The translations under genes and the position numbers were made by a program. A stretch of 64,000 nucleotides of DNA from the NCBI RefSeq assembly GCF_018457175.1, contig NZ_JAGFNU010000003.1, forward strand, positions 62,001 through 126,000, read 5' to 3'. Below are positions 18,901 through 28,827 of the stretch, piece by piece; position 1 is the first letter of the stretch, and the number at the start of each line of letters is the position of its first letter. This DNA comes from Pseudohalocynthiibacter aestuariivivens (lineage in GTDB: Bacteria > Pseudomonadota > Alphaproteobacteria > Rhodobacterales > Rhodobacteraceae). The notes under the pieces are model-generated. The model had not been told where the DNA came from. It did no database searches and saw only the letters and a list, made by a program, of their open reading frames with translations.

Positions 18901-21011
18901 TGTCGCGCGTTCTCTGTATTTTATTTGCCCTTCTGGTGTTGCCTGTGTCCGCTCGGGCTCAGGACGCAGCGAGCCTTATTGCCGACAACCTGCAAATTCT
19001 CGGAAGTTCAACGATCGTCGCGGAAGGCAATGTCGAGATCTTTTTTCGGGGGTCTCACCTTAAGGCACGTCGCATCACCTATGACAGAGCCGGAGAGCAT
19101 CTTGAAATAGAGGGACCCGTCACGCTGATCGAAGGGGATTCGATTATCGTTCTTGCAGACAGCGCCAGCCTTGACGCTGACTTAAGAAACGGTGTTATGC
19201 GCGGTGCGCGAATGGTGCTTGACCAGCAATTGCAACTCGCCGCAGCCGAAATGACCAGAGTGGGCGGGCGCTATACCCAGCTATACAAAACCGTCGCTTC
19301 AAGCTGCCAGGTTTGTGCAAACAACCCGGTTCCCCTTTGGCAAATTCGTGCAGAACGCATTATACATGATCAGGAAGAACGGCAGCTCTATTTTGACAAT
19401 GCGCAATTTCGCGTAATGAACATTCCGGTAATGTATCTACCACGCCTCAGGTTGCCCGATCCGACATTGGAACGTGCCACCGGTTTTCTCACACCGTCGC
19501 TCAGATCTACATCACAACTTGGGTTTGGCCTTAAGATCCCTTACTTCATCGCGATAGGCGACGACAAAGATATCACGATAACGCCCTATTTTTCCTCCAG
19601 CACTAAAACGCTTGAGTTGCGTTACAGGCAGGCGTTCAGAACCGGAACGATAGACTTTGAAGGGGCTTTTTCGCGGGATGATATTTTGCGCGACCAGGAC
19701 CGCTGGTATCTATTTGGCGAAGGCAGCTTTAACTTACCGCGTGATTACAAGCTTAATTTTGATATCGAAACCACAAGCGATTCATCTTATCTGCTCGACT
19801 ATGGCTATTCTGATACGGACCGGCTGGACAGCGCAATAGAACTGTCCCGCACACGGCGGGACCAGTTTTTTAGTGCCGGGCTTGTCTTCTATGAAACGCT
19901 GCGAACAACTGAAAGTAACAGTACGATCCCATCTCTGGTATCCGACATATTCTACCAACGCAGGTTTGAACCTGCTTTCATCGGCGGCGATGCTGATCTC
20001 AGGTTTCAAACGCATAGCCACAGTCGCCGCTCGAGCATTCCGGGCAATCTTGGGCGGGACGTGACACGCGCCAGTGCTGGCCTAGACTGGCGTAAGGACT
20101 GGATTGTGAGAAACGGAATGGTCGCAGCCGTACTAACCGAAGCGAACCTCGATTTCTACGATGTTTCACAGGGTGCGCCCGGTGAAGAAGATGGTTTGTT
20201 TCATACCATTACACTGGGTTCAGAGTTACGCTGGCCGTGGGCCATGACCAGCCCCGAGGGTGCTTCGCACATCGTTGAGCCTGTGGTGCAGTTGCTCTGG
20301 ACGAATGAAAACATTCCGAATTTACCAAACGAAGACAGCACATTGCTGGAATTTGACGAAGGCAATCTGTTTGCGTTGACCCGCTATCCCGGCACAGATG
20401 CTTACGAGCGGGGATTTCGCGTAAATGTTGGCGGGTCATGGACGCGCTTTGACCCTTCAGGCTGGTCCCTTGGGCTGACGGCGGGTCGCATCTTCCGGGC
20501 CGAGGATTTGGGGCAGTTCACGGCTGGCTCCGGCCTCACAGGCAGCACCTCTGACTGGTTGGCCGCGATACAGCTCAAACTGCAAAACAACCTGTCTCTT
20601 ACAAACAGGGCATTGTTTGATGACACCTTTGATTTCACGCGAAACGAAACCCGCGTGTCCTGGCGCAATGATCGGCTGTCGCTTGCCTCGACCTATGTTT
20701 GGTTAACCGCAGCACCCGCAGAAATCCGCCCGCGTACATCTGAATGGATTTTCGATTCTTCCTACCGCTTCGATGATCGCTGGACCGGGAAAACCGATTG
20801 GCGTTACGATTTTGTCGAAAAACAGGCATCACGAGCAGGTGTGGGCCTGGAATACCAGAGCGAGTGCGTAAAGATTGATCTTTCCCTCTCGCGTCGCTTT
20901 ACGTCCTCGACTATTGTGACCCCAGCAACAGACTTCGGTCTGACGATATCGCTCAGTGGTTTTGGGGTTGGCGGCAGTGACCGCAATCTTGCCCGAAGCT
21001 GCACCAGTTAA
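18900..21011 (+). CDS. lptD: LPS assembly outer-membrane protein LptD
   Basis: Outer-membrane beta-barrel that inserts lipopolysaccharide into the outer leaflet. The 703 aa begin with a signal peptide (cleavage likely after SARAQ, near residue 20), then an OstA/LptA-like domain (about 25-150, with NLQILGSSTIVAEGNVEIFF) and a long barrel. Cysteines occur in SSCQVCANN and near the C-terminus, compatible with the disulfides required by LptD. The ATG at 18900 is chosen because the longer frame lacks a signal peptide. Confidence 0.94.
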   Translation: MSRVLCILFALLVLPVSARAQDAASLIADNLQILGSSTIVAEGNVEIFFRGSHLKARRITYDRAGEHLEIEGPVTLIEGDSIIVLADSASLDADLRNGVMRGARMVLDQQLQLAAAEMTRVGGRYTQLYKTVASSCQVCANNPVPLWQIRAERIIHDQEERQLYFDNAQFRVMNIPVMYLPRLRLPDPTLERATGFLTPSLRSTSQLGFGLKIPYFIAIGDDKDITITPYFSSSTKTLELRYRQAFRTGTIDFEGAFSRDDILRDQDRWYLFGEGSFNLPRDYKLNFDIETTSDSSYLLDYGYSDTDRLDSAIELSRTRRDQFFSAGLVFYETLRTTESNSTIPSLVSDIFYQRRFEPAFIGGDADLRFQTHSHSRRSSIPGNLGRDVTRASAGLDWRKDWIVRNGMVAAVLTEANLDFYDVSQGAPGEEDGLFHTITLGSELRWPWAMTSPEGASHIVEPVVQLLWTNENIPNLPNEDSTLLEFDEGNLFALTRYPGTDAYERGFRVNVGGSWTRFDPSGWSLGLTAGRIFRAEDLGQFTAGSGLTGSTSDWLAAIQLKLQNNLSLTNRALFDDTFDFTRNETRVSWRNDRLSLASTYVWLTAAPAEIRPRTSEWIFDSSYRFDDRWTGKTDWRYDFVEKQASRAGVGLEYQSECVKIDLSLSRRFTSSTIVTPATDFGLTISLSGFGVGGSDRNLARSCTS

Positions 21012-21028
21012 GGAAAGAGCAAACGAAC

Positions 21029-22249
21029 ATGAGAAGCTTTAAACCGACGCGTCTGATTTTGGCCTGTGTCTCGATTTTGATGCTCAGCTTGCCAGTATCG
21101 GCGCAAAGTAAATTCGCGCCCGCTGTTGTGGTCAATGACAAGGTCGTAACAAACTTTGAAGTCGAGCAGCGGGTCAAGCTGCTTCAGCTTCTGAGACAGC
21201 CAGGTAACCTCGAAGAAGAAGCCTTGAACGGGCTGATTGATGACCGTCTAAGGCTTCAGACAGCTGGCCAGCTAGGGATATCCGTTCCAGAAGAAGACAT
21301 CGAAGCAGGAATGGAAGAGTTTGTTTCCCGCGCAGATTTGACGGTTGAGCAATTTGGCCAGCTCCTTGCAGGCAACGGTATTGAAATGCAGACGTTCCGT
21401 GACTTTGTGATCGCCGGTCTGGCCTGGCGAAGTGTTATCAGGGAACGATTCACACAACGCGTGAACATCACTGAATCAGAAATTGACCGCGCGATTGCCT
21501 TGTCGTCAAATCAAAGCGGCGTTCGCGTATTGCTTTCCGAAATCATCTTGCCGGCCCCTCCCGGACAAGAAGCATCGGCCAGACGCCGTGCGGAACAAAT
21601 AAGCCAGATGACATCGCTTGGTGCGTTTTCCTCTGCCGCGCAGTCAAGCTCTGCCTCAGCCTCGCGCGGACGTGGTGGCCGGATCGACTGGATGCCAATT
21701 GGCAACCTTCCCGCGCCAATTCGCGCACAGATTCTCACGCTTAGCCCGGGCGAAGTGACGGACCCGATTGAAATTCCAAACGCGATTGCGCTTTTTCAGC
21801 TCCGCGCTATCGAAGAAACCGACACACCCGATGAGCAGGCGATATCGGTTGAGTATGCCACCTATTTCATAGCCGGAGGGCAAACCGAAAAAGCCCAGAG
21901 TCAGGCAACAAACATCCGAAACCAGATCGACACCTGTGATGATCTTTACGGAATTGCCAAAGGCCAGCCAGAAGAACGCCTTCAACGCGAAACACTACCA
22001 GTTGCAGAAGTTCCACAGGATATAGCGCTGGAACTTGCAAAGCTGGATGATAACGAAGTTTCAACTGCCTTGACCCGCTCTAACGGGCAAACATTGATGC
22101 TCCTGATGCTTTGTGGACGCGTTACCGAACAAACCGTCGACGTTTCGAGGGAAGATATACGTGCGCGCCTGACAAACCAGCGATTCAGCTCTTATGCGGA
22201 TGGCTTGCTGGCGGATTTGCGGGCCGAAGCTTTCATCTCATACCCATGA
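21029..22249 (+). CDS. surA: SurA-like periplasmic peptidyl-prolyl isomerase/chaperone
   Basis: A periplasmic chaperone candidate for outer-membrane proteins such as LptD. The 406 aa start with a signal peptide (to about residue 25, VSAQ), then a SurA N-domain (VVVNDKVVTNFEVEQRVKLL) and a parvulin-like rotamase domain from about residue 170 (VRVLLSEIILP, GGRIDWMPIGNLP, LSPGEVTDPI). A second, weaker rotamase-like region lies at the C-terminus. AAGGAAAGAG precedes the ATG. It lies 17 bp after lptD, which is functionally sensible. Confidence 0.88.
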   Translation: MRSFKPTRLILACVSILMLSLPVSAQSKFAPAVVVNDKVVTNFEVEQRVKLLQLLRQPGNLEEEALNGLIDDRLRLQTAGQLGISVPEEDIEAGMEEFVSRADLTVEQFGQLLAGNGIEMQTFRDFVIAGLAWRSVIRERFTQRVNITESEIDRAIALSSNQSGVRVLLSEIILPAPPGQEASARRRAEQISQMTSLGAFSSAAQSSSASASRGRGGRIDWMPIGNLPAPIRAQILTLSPGEVTDPIEIPNAIALFQLRAIEETDTPDEQAISVEYATYFIAGGQTEKAQSQATNIRNQIDTCDDLYGIAKGQPEERLQRETLPVAEVPQDIALELAKLDDNEVSTALTRSNGQTLMLLMLCGRVTEQTVDVSREDIRARLTNQRFSSYADGLLADLRAEAFISYP

Positions 22250-23217
22250 CGACACTACCAATTGCGCTAAGCTGTGGGGAGCCGGCGGGTATCGGTCCGG
22301 AGCTTGCAGTGCTGGCGTGGTCTGAACTTAAGGAAACACTGCCATTCTTTCTTATCGGGGACCCGGCGCATCTGCCACCAGGGACCCCGATCACAGAAAT
22401 CGCGACCCCGAAAGATGCAGTTTTGGCTTCAGCGGATACGCTACCTATACTGGTTCACCGGTTCGCCGCACCAGCAACACCCGGCGTTCCTGCACCTGAA
22501 AACGCAAAAGGCGTGATAGACGTGATCGCACGAGGTGTCGAACTGGTCACATCCGGTGCAGCTTCGGCGCTCTGCACCAACCCTATTCACAAGAAAGCGC
22601 TGAAAGATGGTGCGGAATTTGCCTATCCGGGGCACACAGAATACCTCGCCGCGCTGACCGGGGTTGACCGTGTGGTGATGATGTTGGCAGGACCAGACCT
22701 TAAAGTCGTCCCAGTCACTATTCACATCGCATTATTGGAAGTGCCAAAGGCGCTGACGGCCGAGCTTCTTACAGAAACGCTGAAGATTACACATGCCGGT
22801 TTGATACGTGATTTTGGCATTGATGCCCCTCGTATCGCCGTTGCTGGCCTCAACCCTCACGCAGGCGAAGGCGGCACCATGGGGACAGAGGACAGCGACC
22901 TTATCGCCCCGGTGCTCGAAACACTGCGTGCTCAAGGGATGCGCATCATAGGCCCCCTGCCCGCAGATACGATGTTTCATGCCAGAGCGCGAAGCAGTTA
23001 TGATGTAGCTGTGTGCATGTACCATGATCAGGCGCTGATCCCGATCAAGACGCTTGATTTCGACAGAGGCGTGAATGTGACGCTGGGATTGCCTTTTGTG
23101 CGCACCTCGCCCGACCACGGAACAGCCTTTGACATTGCGGGTAAAGGCATTGCCAAACCCGACAGTCTGATCGAGGCTTTGAAGCTTGCGGACAAAATGG
23201 CCAAGACCAGAGAATGA
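22246..23217 (+). CDS. pdxA: 4-hydroxythreonine-4-phosphate dehydrogenase (PdxA)
   Basis: NAD-dependent step of pyridoxal phosphate synthesis, in the cytoplasm. The 323-aa protein starts [18 protein letters not shown] and carries the conserved histidine segments YPGHTEYLA and [10 protein letters not shown], plus [11 protein letters not shown]. The start is fixed by the 4-bp ATGA overlap with surA. The surA-pdxA-rsmA order is also found in enterobacteria. Confidence 0.96.
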   Translation: MTTLPIALSCGEPAGIGPELAVLAWSELKETLPFFLIGDPAHLPPGTPITEIATPKDAVLASADTLPILVHRFAAPATPGVPAPENAKGVIDVIARGVELVTSGAASALCTNPIHKKALKDGAEFAYPGHTEYLAALTGVDRVVMMLAGPDLKVVPVTIHIALLEVPKALTAELLTETLKITHAGLIRDFGIDAPRIAVAGLNPHAGEGGTMGTEDSDLIAPVLETLRAQGMRIIGPLPADTMFHARARSSYDVAVCMYHDQALIPIKTLDFDRGVNVTLGLPFVRTSPDHGTAFDIAGKGIAKPDSLIEALKLADKMAKTRE

Positions 23218-24050
23218 GCAAGATAGACTCTCTTCCTTCGCTTCGCGAAGTGATCAACACCCACGGCCTTGTAGCGAAAAAATCTCTGGGACAGAACTTC
23301 CTGCTCGACCTCAACCTTACGGCCAAGATCGCGCGACAAGCCGGAGATCTTGCGGGGTGCGACGTTCTGGAAGTTGGCCCCGGTCCGGGTGGCCTGACCC
23401 GGGGGCTGCTCGCGGAAGGGGCACGGCGCGTTCTTGCCGTTGAAAAAGACCCTCGGTGCATGGCAGCACTGGCAGAAATTGCCGACGCTTACCCGGGCCG
23501 ACTTGAGGTTATCAATGCGGATGCGCTGGACATTGACATACGCGCGCATCTCACGCCACCAATCCGTGTTGTTTCAAACCTGCCATACAACGTCGGGACA
23601 GAACTTTTGATCCGTTGGCTTACGCCTGCCAGTTGGCCACCCTTCTGGGAAAGCCTGACCCTGATGTTTCAGAAAGAGGTCGCCCAGCGGATTACGGCGC
23701 AACCCGGCAGCAAGGCCTACGGTCGGCTTGGCATTCTTGCGCAATGGCGCACTGAGGCGCGGATTGTCATGTCGCTACCGCCCGAAGCCTTTACCCCTCC
23801 GCCAAAAGTTCATTCTGCGGTGGTTCATCTGAAACGCCGTGAAGAGCCGCTTTTTCCAGCGGACGAGAAAATCCTCAATCGGATTGTTGCGGCCGGGTTT
23901 AACCAGCGGCGCAAAATGCTGCGCGCGTCGCTGAAATCCATTGCCCCTGATATGGAAGACCGGATGGTTTCGGTTGGGATTAAGCCGACCGATCGGGCAG
24001 AGCAAATCTCGATCGAAGGGTTCTGCGCTCTGGCCCGTACTTTCACTTAA
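23214..24050 (+). CDS. rsmA: 16S rRNA dimethyladenosine transferase (RsmA/KsgA)
   Basis: Dimethylates two adjacent adenosines near the 3' end of 16S rRNA during 30S maturation. The 278 aa show the family N-terminus [14 protein letters not shown], the AdoMet motif [11 protein letters not shown] and the catalytic NLPYN. Its ATG overlaps the pdxA stop by 4 bp. It ends the six-gene chain that begins with lptF. Confidence 0.96.
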   Translation: MSKIDSLPSLREVINTHGLVAKKSLGQNFLLDLNLTAKIARQAGDLAGCDVLEVGPGPGGLTRGLLAEGARRVLAVEKDPRCMAALAEIADAYPGRLEVINADALDIDIRAHLTPPIRVVSNLPYNVGTELLIRWLTPASWPPFWESLTLMFQKEVAQRITAQPGSKAYGRLGILAQWRTEARIVMSLPPEAFTPPPKVHSAVVHLKRREEPLFPADEKILNRIVAAGFNQRRKMLRASLKSIAPDMEDRMVSVGIKPTDRAEQISIEGFCALARTFT

Positions 24051-24169
24051 AGATTGAGTCATCTCAGCAGTTCCAGTTGATCTGCTGTGGGCACAAAACC
24101 GACATGAGTTGAAAACAGAGAATGCTCTGCGGGAAATCCGTTGCAGACAGAAAACGATTTGTCGGCCAC

Positions 24170-24895
24170 CTATTCTGAAACGTTAACTTCCAGTGCAGAC
24201 CAGCTTTCCTCTACTGGGTGCAGCAGCATCGTCGCGGTGTACCGTGTCCGAAGCATTGCACCGAACGCGTTCTGCGCATCGACGTAGGCAACAATTTGAT
24301 ACCTGCAGTCGCCCAGCGCGCGCGTGCTAATTTCAGTGGCCCATGGGAACTCTGCCGTCGAAGGGGCGCGGAGCTGGCGCTTAACGAATTCTTGGCTCAT
24401 AACATAGGCCGTGATTTCGTTCTTGTTGCCGCATTCCTCTGCGCGCGTTGCCGCTGCCTCTGCTTGGGCTTTGGCTCTAGCTTCTTGTTGTTTCTGGGCC
24501 TCTTCTTCCGCGATCCGGGCGACTTCAACCACATGACGCTCTGGATCGATTACCTTCAATTCAGAAAGCCAGCGATCCTGATCAAAGTCTTCAAGCGCAG
24601 CAAGATAGGCGGTCTGGTCTGTGACCTTTAGTTCAGCAAACTGTGCCTCTCGCTGATCCGTGACGATCCCATGCGCGCCGATCGTCACGGGAATGCCGAC
24701 AAACAAAATCAGTGCAAAATTGACTCCGCGATTGCCAAGCCACAGCTTCGGTATTGGCTTTAGCAAAGCGATTCCTGGTAGGATGAGAAATGCAATAGCG
24801 ACGTAAAACGCGATCTGGGGTGACGCCACTGCCAGAATTGTCGTGCCAATGAATATTCCAAGGATGATCCCGGCGCTCTTAAGAAATGCGATCAC
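24170..24895 (-). CDS. Hypothetical membrane protein
   Basis: No family recognised. The 241 aa begin with three hydrophobic segments (about residues 5-25, 27-45 and 58-78), then a charged alpha-helical stretch rich in Ala, Glu and Gln (about 125-155), and a small C-terminal domain with RQLRAPSTAEFPW and DCRYQIVAYVDAQNAFG. The latter resembles C-terminal domains seen in several bacterial membrane-anchored hypotheticals. The start is a GTG at 24895 with GAGG upstream. It converges on rsmA. Confidence 0.6.
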   Translation of the reverse strand: MIAFLKSAGIILGIFIGTTILAVASPQIAFYVAIAFLILPGIALLKPIPKLWLGNRGVNFALILFVGIPVTIGAHGIVTDQREAQFAELKVTDQTAYLAALEDFDQDRWLSELKVIDPERHVVEVARIAEEEAQKQQEARAKAQAEAAATRAEECGNKNEITAYVMSQEFVKRQLRAPSTAEFPWATEISTRALGDCRYQIVAYVDAQNAFGAMLRTRYTATMLLHPVEESWSALEVNVSE

Positions 24896-25093
24896 GCTTT
24901 AGTACCTCAACCGTAGCTGTTTCGGTTCAGGATCAGGGCTTGGTGTGGCATCATCAGGGCAACAACACGACTGAGACGTGAATTTTGCTGTTCAACGACA
25001 AGCGTCAATACCATGCCATACAGAACAAGAACGGCTAAACTTTGATCGCTAGAAGCTCAAACCGGGCCAACACGATTGACTTACAGGCCGTAA

Positions 25094-25121
25094 GAAAACC
25101 CATACACTTCCGCGTATGGGT
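25094..25121 (-). terminator. Intrinsic terminator of the DUF4167 gene
   Basis: ACCCATAC/GTATGGGT forms a perfect 8-bp stem with an 8-base loop (25098-25121); on the minus strand it is followed by TTTTCTT. It starts 14 bp after the DUF4167 stop. Confidence 0.7.
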
Positions 25122-25134
25122 CTTTGACTTTTGA

Positions 25135-25824
25135 TTACTCAGCAGCTTCGGGCGCTTCGGGTGTATCTGGCATGCCCCCGGATGGTTCTTCTTTCACAGC
25201 CTCCGGTGCTGCATCAGCCTTTGGCTTTTCTGCCTTTGGCACGCGTGGTTTACGTGGCCGTTTGAGTTTTGGCTTGGGCTCTGACGCGGACGCGGACTCT
25301 GGTGTTTCGACCAAATCACTCTCAGCGGGTGTTTGCATCATCGGGATAGGCGGCATCATGTCAGGCTGCGGCGCCTCTGCGGGGTCAACCCTGCGCTCCT
25401 GACGTCGGGGCTGTCTACGCTCCCTCGGCTGGTTGTCTCCTTGGCCTTCTGAAGGCTGTGGAGGGCGGGCATCAGATGTTTGTGCCTGCACGGATTCGTT
25501 GCGTTCTGCACGCTCCGCTTCGCGCTGGCTGTTCTGCTGCTCGCGCTGCGCTTCCTGCTCCAGCCGTCTGGCTTCCGCCTCGCGCTGTGCTTCGCCAAGC
25601 AGACGGGTATAATGCTCTGCGTGTTGCTGAAAACTTTCAGCCGCAACCCTGTCATTACTCAGCTGCGCATCACGCGTGAGCTGTTGATATTTGTCAATAA
25701 TCTGCTGCGGAGTGCCGCGGACTTTGCCCTCTGGACCCGAACTGTCAAAGACTCGGTTCAGGTTGTTTCCAGTATTGCGATTGCGGTTCGGTTTGCCCCG
25801 CGTACGTTGTTTTGTTGATCTCAT
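25135..25824 (-). CDS. DUF4167 domain protein
   Basis: A 229-aa protein with the alphaproteobacterial DUF4167 N-terminus: a basic, Asn/Arg-rich start, then NNLNRVFDSSGPEGKVRGTP and QQHAEHYTRLLGEAQ (residues 20-80). The remainder is low-complexity, rich in Gln, Arg, Pro and Glu, and ends in an acidic Pro/Glu/Ala tail. The basic start suggests nucleic-acid or ribosome binding, but the family has no settled function. It lies upstream of prmC-prfA with respect to the map, on the same strand but separated by 244 bp. Confidence 0.85.
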   Translation of the reverse strand: MRSTKQRTRGKPNRNRNTGNNLNRVFDSSGPEGKVRGTPQQIIDKYQQLTRDAQLSNDRVAAESFQQHAEHYTRLLGEAQREAEARRLEQEAQREQQNSQREAERAERNESVQAQTSDARPPQPSEGQGDNQPRERRQPRRQERRVDPAEAPQPDMMPPIPMMQTPAESDLVETPESASASEPKPKLKRPRKPRVPKAEKPKADAAPEAVKEEPSGGMPDTPEAPEAAE

Positions 25825-26068
25825 AATTTACTTCGTATCCAGCCTTGGTGTGGCATTCGCTGTTACCTCTACCGCGCATTATGCGTGGGGCTAACCAACC
25901 GGGTTCGGGCGATGTTCTGGCTTACTGACAAGGGGGACCGCGCTATGCATCCGCCGCCTCGTACATGACTGAGTAAACACGAGCCAAGGGACATGACAAG
26001 CAGAATCTAACGTTCAGATGCATTTTGCGTGCTTTTTTGCCACCCTGCGCGCCAGTTTTACACTATTT

Positions 26069-26935
26069 TCATATAACACGGCAGCTGACCACACGATCAT
26101 GGCCATTCAAATCCCTTCTAACCACTATATCACGGAATCCCGCCTTTTCAAAAATGGCACTAACGGGCAATGCCTGTTCAAAGCCAATCTCGACGATTAA
26201 CCGCCCCCCTTGCTTCAGAAACCCAGCAGCCTCCCTTGCGATAACACGATACGCAGAAAGACCATCTCCACCCGGCGACAACGCCTCGAACGGCTCCCAC
26301 TCGCGCACCTCGGGCTCCAGTGCGTCCATTTCATCCTCGGTAATGTAAGGCGGATTAGACACTATAAGATCATAGGTTCCTGAAACATTGGAGAACCAAT
26401 CAGATTGCCGAAACTCTGAAACATCTTCCAGACCAAGCGATTCTGCATTGCCGCGTGCAACATCAAGGGCTGCCTCGGAGATATCGACTCCAACACCAGA
26501 AGTGCCCGTTTTTTCGGCCAGCAAGGTAAGCAAAATACATCCGCTACCGGTTCCCAGATCGAGAACCCGCTGAAATGGCCGCTCCAATGCACAATCGATC
26601 AGCGTTTCGGTATCTGGTCTTGGATCAAGCACATCGGATGTTACCCGAAAGGCCCGGCCATAGAACTCTCGCTCCCCCACAATTTGCGAGACAGGCTGGC
26701 GCGCAATCCGGCGCTCTATAACTTCCAGAAATTTACCAGCCACTTCGTTGGAAGGGTGCCCGTCCATTGCCAGCACCAAACGGTCAACCGAAACGCCAAG
26801 CACAAACGCAAGCAGGCGTCGGGCGTCACGTTGCGGATCAGGAACACCCGCGATTGTTAGTGTTGTTGTCGCGCGGCGTAAAAGAAGAGTGAAAGCTCCG
26901 CCCGAATCCGCAGAATCAGACTCTGACGCCGCCAT
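26069..26935 (-). CDS. prmC: Release factor glutamine methyltransferase (PrmC)
   Basis: Methylates the glutamine of the GGQ motif in release factors. The 288-aa protein has an N-terminal helical domain, the AdoMet motif LDLGTGSGCILL (126-137) and the catalytic NPPY at 194-197. The ATG at 26935 lies one base after the prfA stop, as expected for the prfA-prmC pair. Confidence 0.95.
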   Translation of the reverse strand: MAASESDSADSGGAFTLLLRRATTTLTIAGVPDPQRDARRLLAFVLGVSVDRLVLAMDGHPSNEVAGKFLEVIERRIARQPVSQIVGEREFYGRAFRVTSDVLDPRPDTETLIDCALERPFQRVLDLGTGSGCILLTLLAEKTGTSGVGVDISEAALDVARGNAESLGLEDVSEFRQSDWFSNVSGTYDLIVSNPPYITEDEMDALEPEVREWEPFEALSPGGDGLSAYRVIAREAAGFLKQGGRLIVEIGFEQALPVSAIFEKAGFRDIVVRRDLNGHDRVVSCRVI

Positions 26936-26936
26936 C

Positions 26937-27992
26937 TCAGGTCTCCATTTCCGCAAGCATTGTCGCCTGATCATCCGATGTCAGCGCTTCGATCACTTCA
27001 GTCAGATCGCCCTGCATGACCTGTTCCAGCTTGTAGAGCGTCAGATTGATGCGGTGATCGGTCATTCGGCCTTGTGGAAAGTTATAGGTCCGGATGCGCT
27101 CGGACCGGTCCCCGGAACCAACCTGGCTTTTGCGGCTTGCAGACCGTTCATCGTGCAGTTTTTGCCGCTCGAGATCGTAAAGCCGCGTTTTAAGAACCTG
27201 CATCGCGATCTCGCGGTTGCGGTGCTGGGATTTTTCGGAACTGGTGACAACAATCCCGCTTGGGATATGGGTGATCCGAACTGCGGAGTCCGTTGTATTC
27301 ACATGCTGCCCACCCGCACCTGAGGCGCGCATGGTATCAATTCGGATATCGTTTGCATCGACGTGAATATCAACGTCTTCCGCCTCTGGCAAAACAGCGA
27401 CCGTCGCTGCAGACGTGTGGATCCGGCCACCTGATTCCGTTTCCGGCACCCTTTGCACCCTATGCACACCGCTTTCGTACTTAAGCTTGGCAAAAACGCC
27501 AGCTCCCTGAACATGGGCGACAACATCCTTGATCCCGCCGAGTTCTGTTTCGCTTTGTTCAAGAATGTCGAACCGCCAGCCCTGGTTTTCGGCGTAACGC
27601 TGATACATGCGCAGCAAGTCCCCCGCAAAAAGCGCGGCTTCCTCGCCCCCGGTGCCGGGCCGAATTTCAATCATCGCCGGGCGCGCGTCTGCTGCGTCTT
27701 TGGGAAGCAGGCTTAGCTGAAGCGCTTTTTCAATTTTCGGAAGCTTTACCTTAAGCTCTTCCAGCTCTTCTTCTGCCAGTTCTTTCATTTCCGGATCAGA
27801 CAGCATTGATTCTACCGCCTCGACATCGTCGAGCAATGACCGGTAATCCGTTATCTGCTCGACCACCGGCTTCAAATCGGAATATTCGCGGGAAAGCGTC
27901 ACAATTTCATCACCAGAAGCACCCTGCGCCATTTTGGCCTCAAGGAATTCAAAGCGTTCGGTGATCTGAATCAGTTTTTCTAAGGGAACCAT
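26937..27992 (-). CDS. prfA: Peptide chain release factor 1
   Basis: Recognises UAA and UAG and triggers peptide release. The 351 aa carry the stop-codon recognition tripeptide Pro-Glu-Thr (183-185; the family rule is PxT) and the catalytic GGQ at 227-229 in [11 protein letters not shown]. The ATG at 27992 is preceded by GGGAAG; an ATG six codons earlier (28010) is a weaker alternative. It is the first gene of the prfA-prmC operon. Confidence 0.96.
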   Translation of the reverse strand: MVPLEKLIQITERFEFLEAKMAQGASGDEIVTLSREYSDLKPVVEQITDYRSLLDDVEAVESMLSDPEMKELAEEELEELKVKLPKIEKALQLSLLPKDAADARPAMIEIRPGTGGEEAALFAGDLLRMYQRYAENQGWRFDILEQSETELGGIKDVVAHVQGAGVFAKLKYESGVHRVQRVPETESGGRIHTSAATVAVLPEAEDVDIHVDANDIRIDTMRASGAGGQHVNTTDSAVRITHIPSGIVVTSSEKSQHRNREIAMQVLKTRLYDLERQKLHDERSASRKSQVGSGDRSERIRTYNFPQGRMTDHRINLTLYKLEQVMQGDLTEVIEALTSDDQATMLAEMET

Positions 27993-28055
27993 GTCTTCCC
28001 AATCTCTCATCAGCGTGACTTGGTCAAGAGGTGCAATTATGCTAACTTTGCACAC

Positions 28056-28367
28056 ATGATACGTACGACTCTTTTATTAACGGTCCTTACAGGATCAATT
28101 TTGACAGGCCCAGCGTTCGCGGATGTCTCGATGGGCGGCAAAACGATAGACTGCTACTGTACAGACAAGACGGGCTCTCGGGTAGAGTTGGGCGAAGAAA
28201 TTTGCCTTGTCGTTGGCGGGCGGGCGTTTATGGCGCGCTGCGAAATGTCACTCAACAACCCGATGTGGCGTGAAACAGGGCAATCCTGCATTTCGTCCAG
28301 CCTTTCAAAGCCGCTCCAGAGCTTTGACCCAGCCCTCGACACGGGCGGCATTCACTCCCAAATCTGA
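28056..28367 (+). CDS. Small exported Cys-containing protein, unknown
   Basis: Encodes 103 aa with a signal peptide ([22 protein letters not shown]), then a short mature region with four cysteines (CYC, C in GEEICLVV, C in MARCEMS, and QSCIS). The mature part resembles small periplasmic proteins common in Rhodobacteraceae, with no known function. It is divergent from prfA. Its 3' end overlaps the convergent DUF1499 gene by 63 bp, so the last 20 codons may be less constrained. Confidence 0.6.
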   Translation: MIRTTLLLTVLTGSILTGPAFADVSMGGKTIDCYCTDKTGSRVELGEEICLVVGGRAFMARCEMSLNNPMWRETGQSCISSSLSKPLQSFDPALDTGGIHSQI

Positions 28368-28757
28368 CCGTCCGAAGCGCAGCCTGCCAAAAATAACAAC
28401 TCGGCTCCCATCCTCAGTGGGCTCGGCATATATTGTCGTGTAGTCTGGAAAACCAAAAACTGCTGACCGGGTTATGTAGGTGACTTGCCCCGATTGTATC
28501 GAGCCAGCGAAGCGATGCGTTCGCGCCGTGTCTAAAACAACGCTTTCAATCTTTGAAAGTGTTTCTGTGGGCGTCAAACCCACCCAGTCAGCTTGATACG
28601 TTACCGAACCACGCTCAACATTCCAGTTTTGCCCGCATGGCAACGGGTAATTTGAGCCTGACAGAGTGTGCCAGTCTTCAGCCGAACCCGGCGCAAGCCG
28701 TAAATAGGCCAGTACCAATATGAGAAGACCCAGAAATATTTTTACAAAAACTGTCAA
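28305..28757 (-). CDS. DUF1499 family protein
   Basis: A 150-aa protein with one N-terminal transmembrane segment (residues 3-20) and the DUF1499 domain (from about 55, with ADWVGLTPTETLSKIESVV, YITRSAVFGFPDYTTIYAE and [25 protein letters not shown] split across the end). The function is unknown. The start appears to be a TTG at 28757, since no in-frame ATG is available. It overlaps the convergent small exported gene by 63 bp. Confidence 0.8.
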   Translation of the reverse strand: MTVFVKIFLGLLILVLAYLRLAPGSAEDWHTLSGSNYPLPCGQNWNVERGSVTYQADWVGLTPTETLSKIESVVLDTARTHRFAGSIQSGQVTYITRSAVFGFPDYTTIYAEPTEDGSRVVIFGRLRFGRSDLGVNAARVEGWVKALERL

Positions 28758-28827
28758 ATCACTGCCCCAGCGTGACTGTCATACTGACCGGTTCGATTGA
28801 CCTTTGAGCAGGTCGCAATCCGATATT

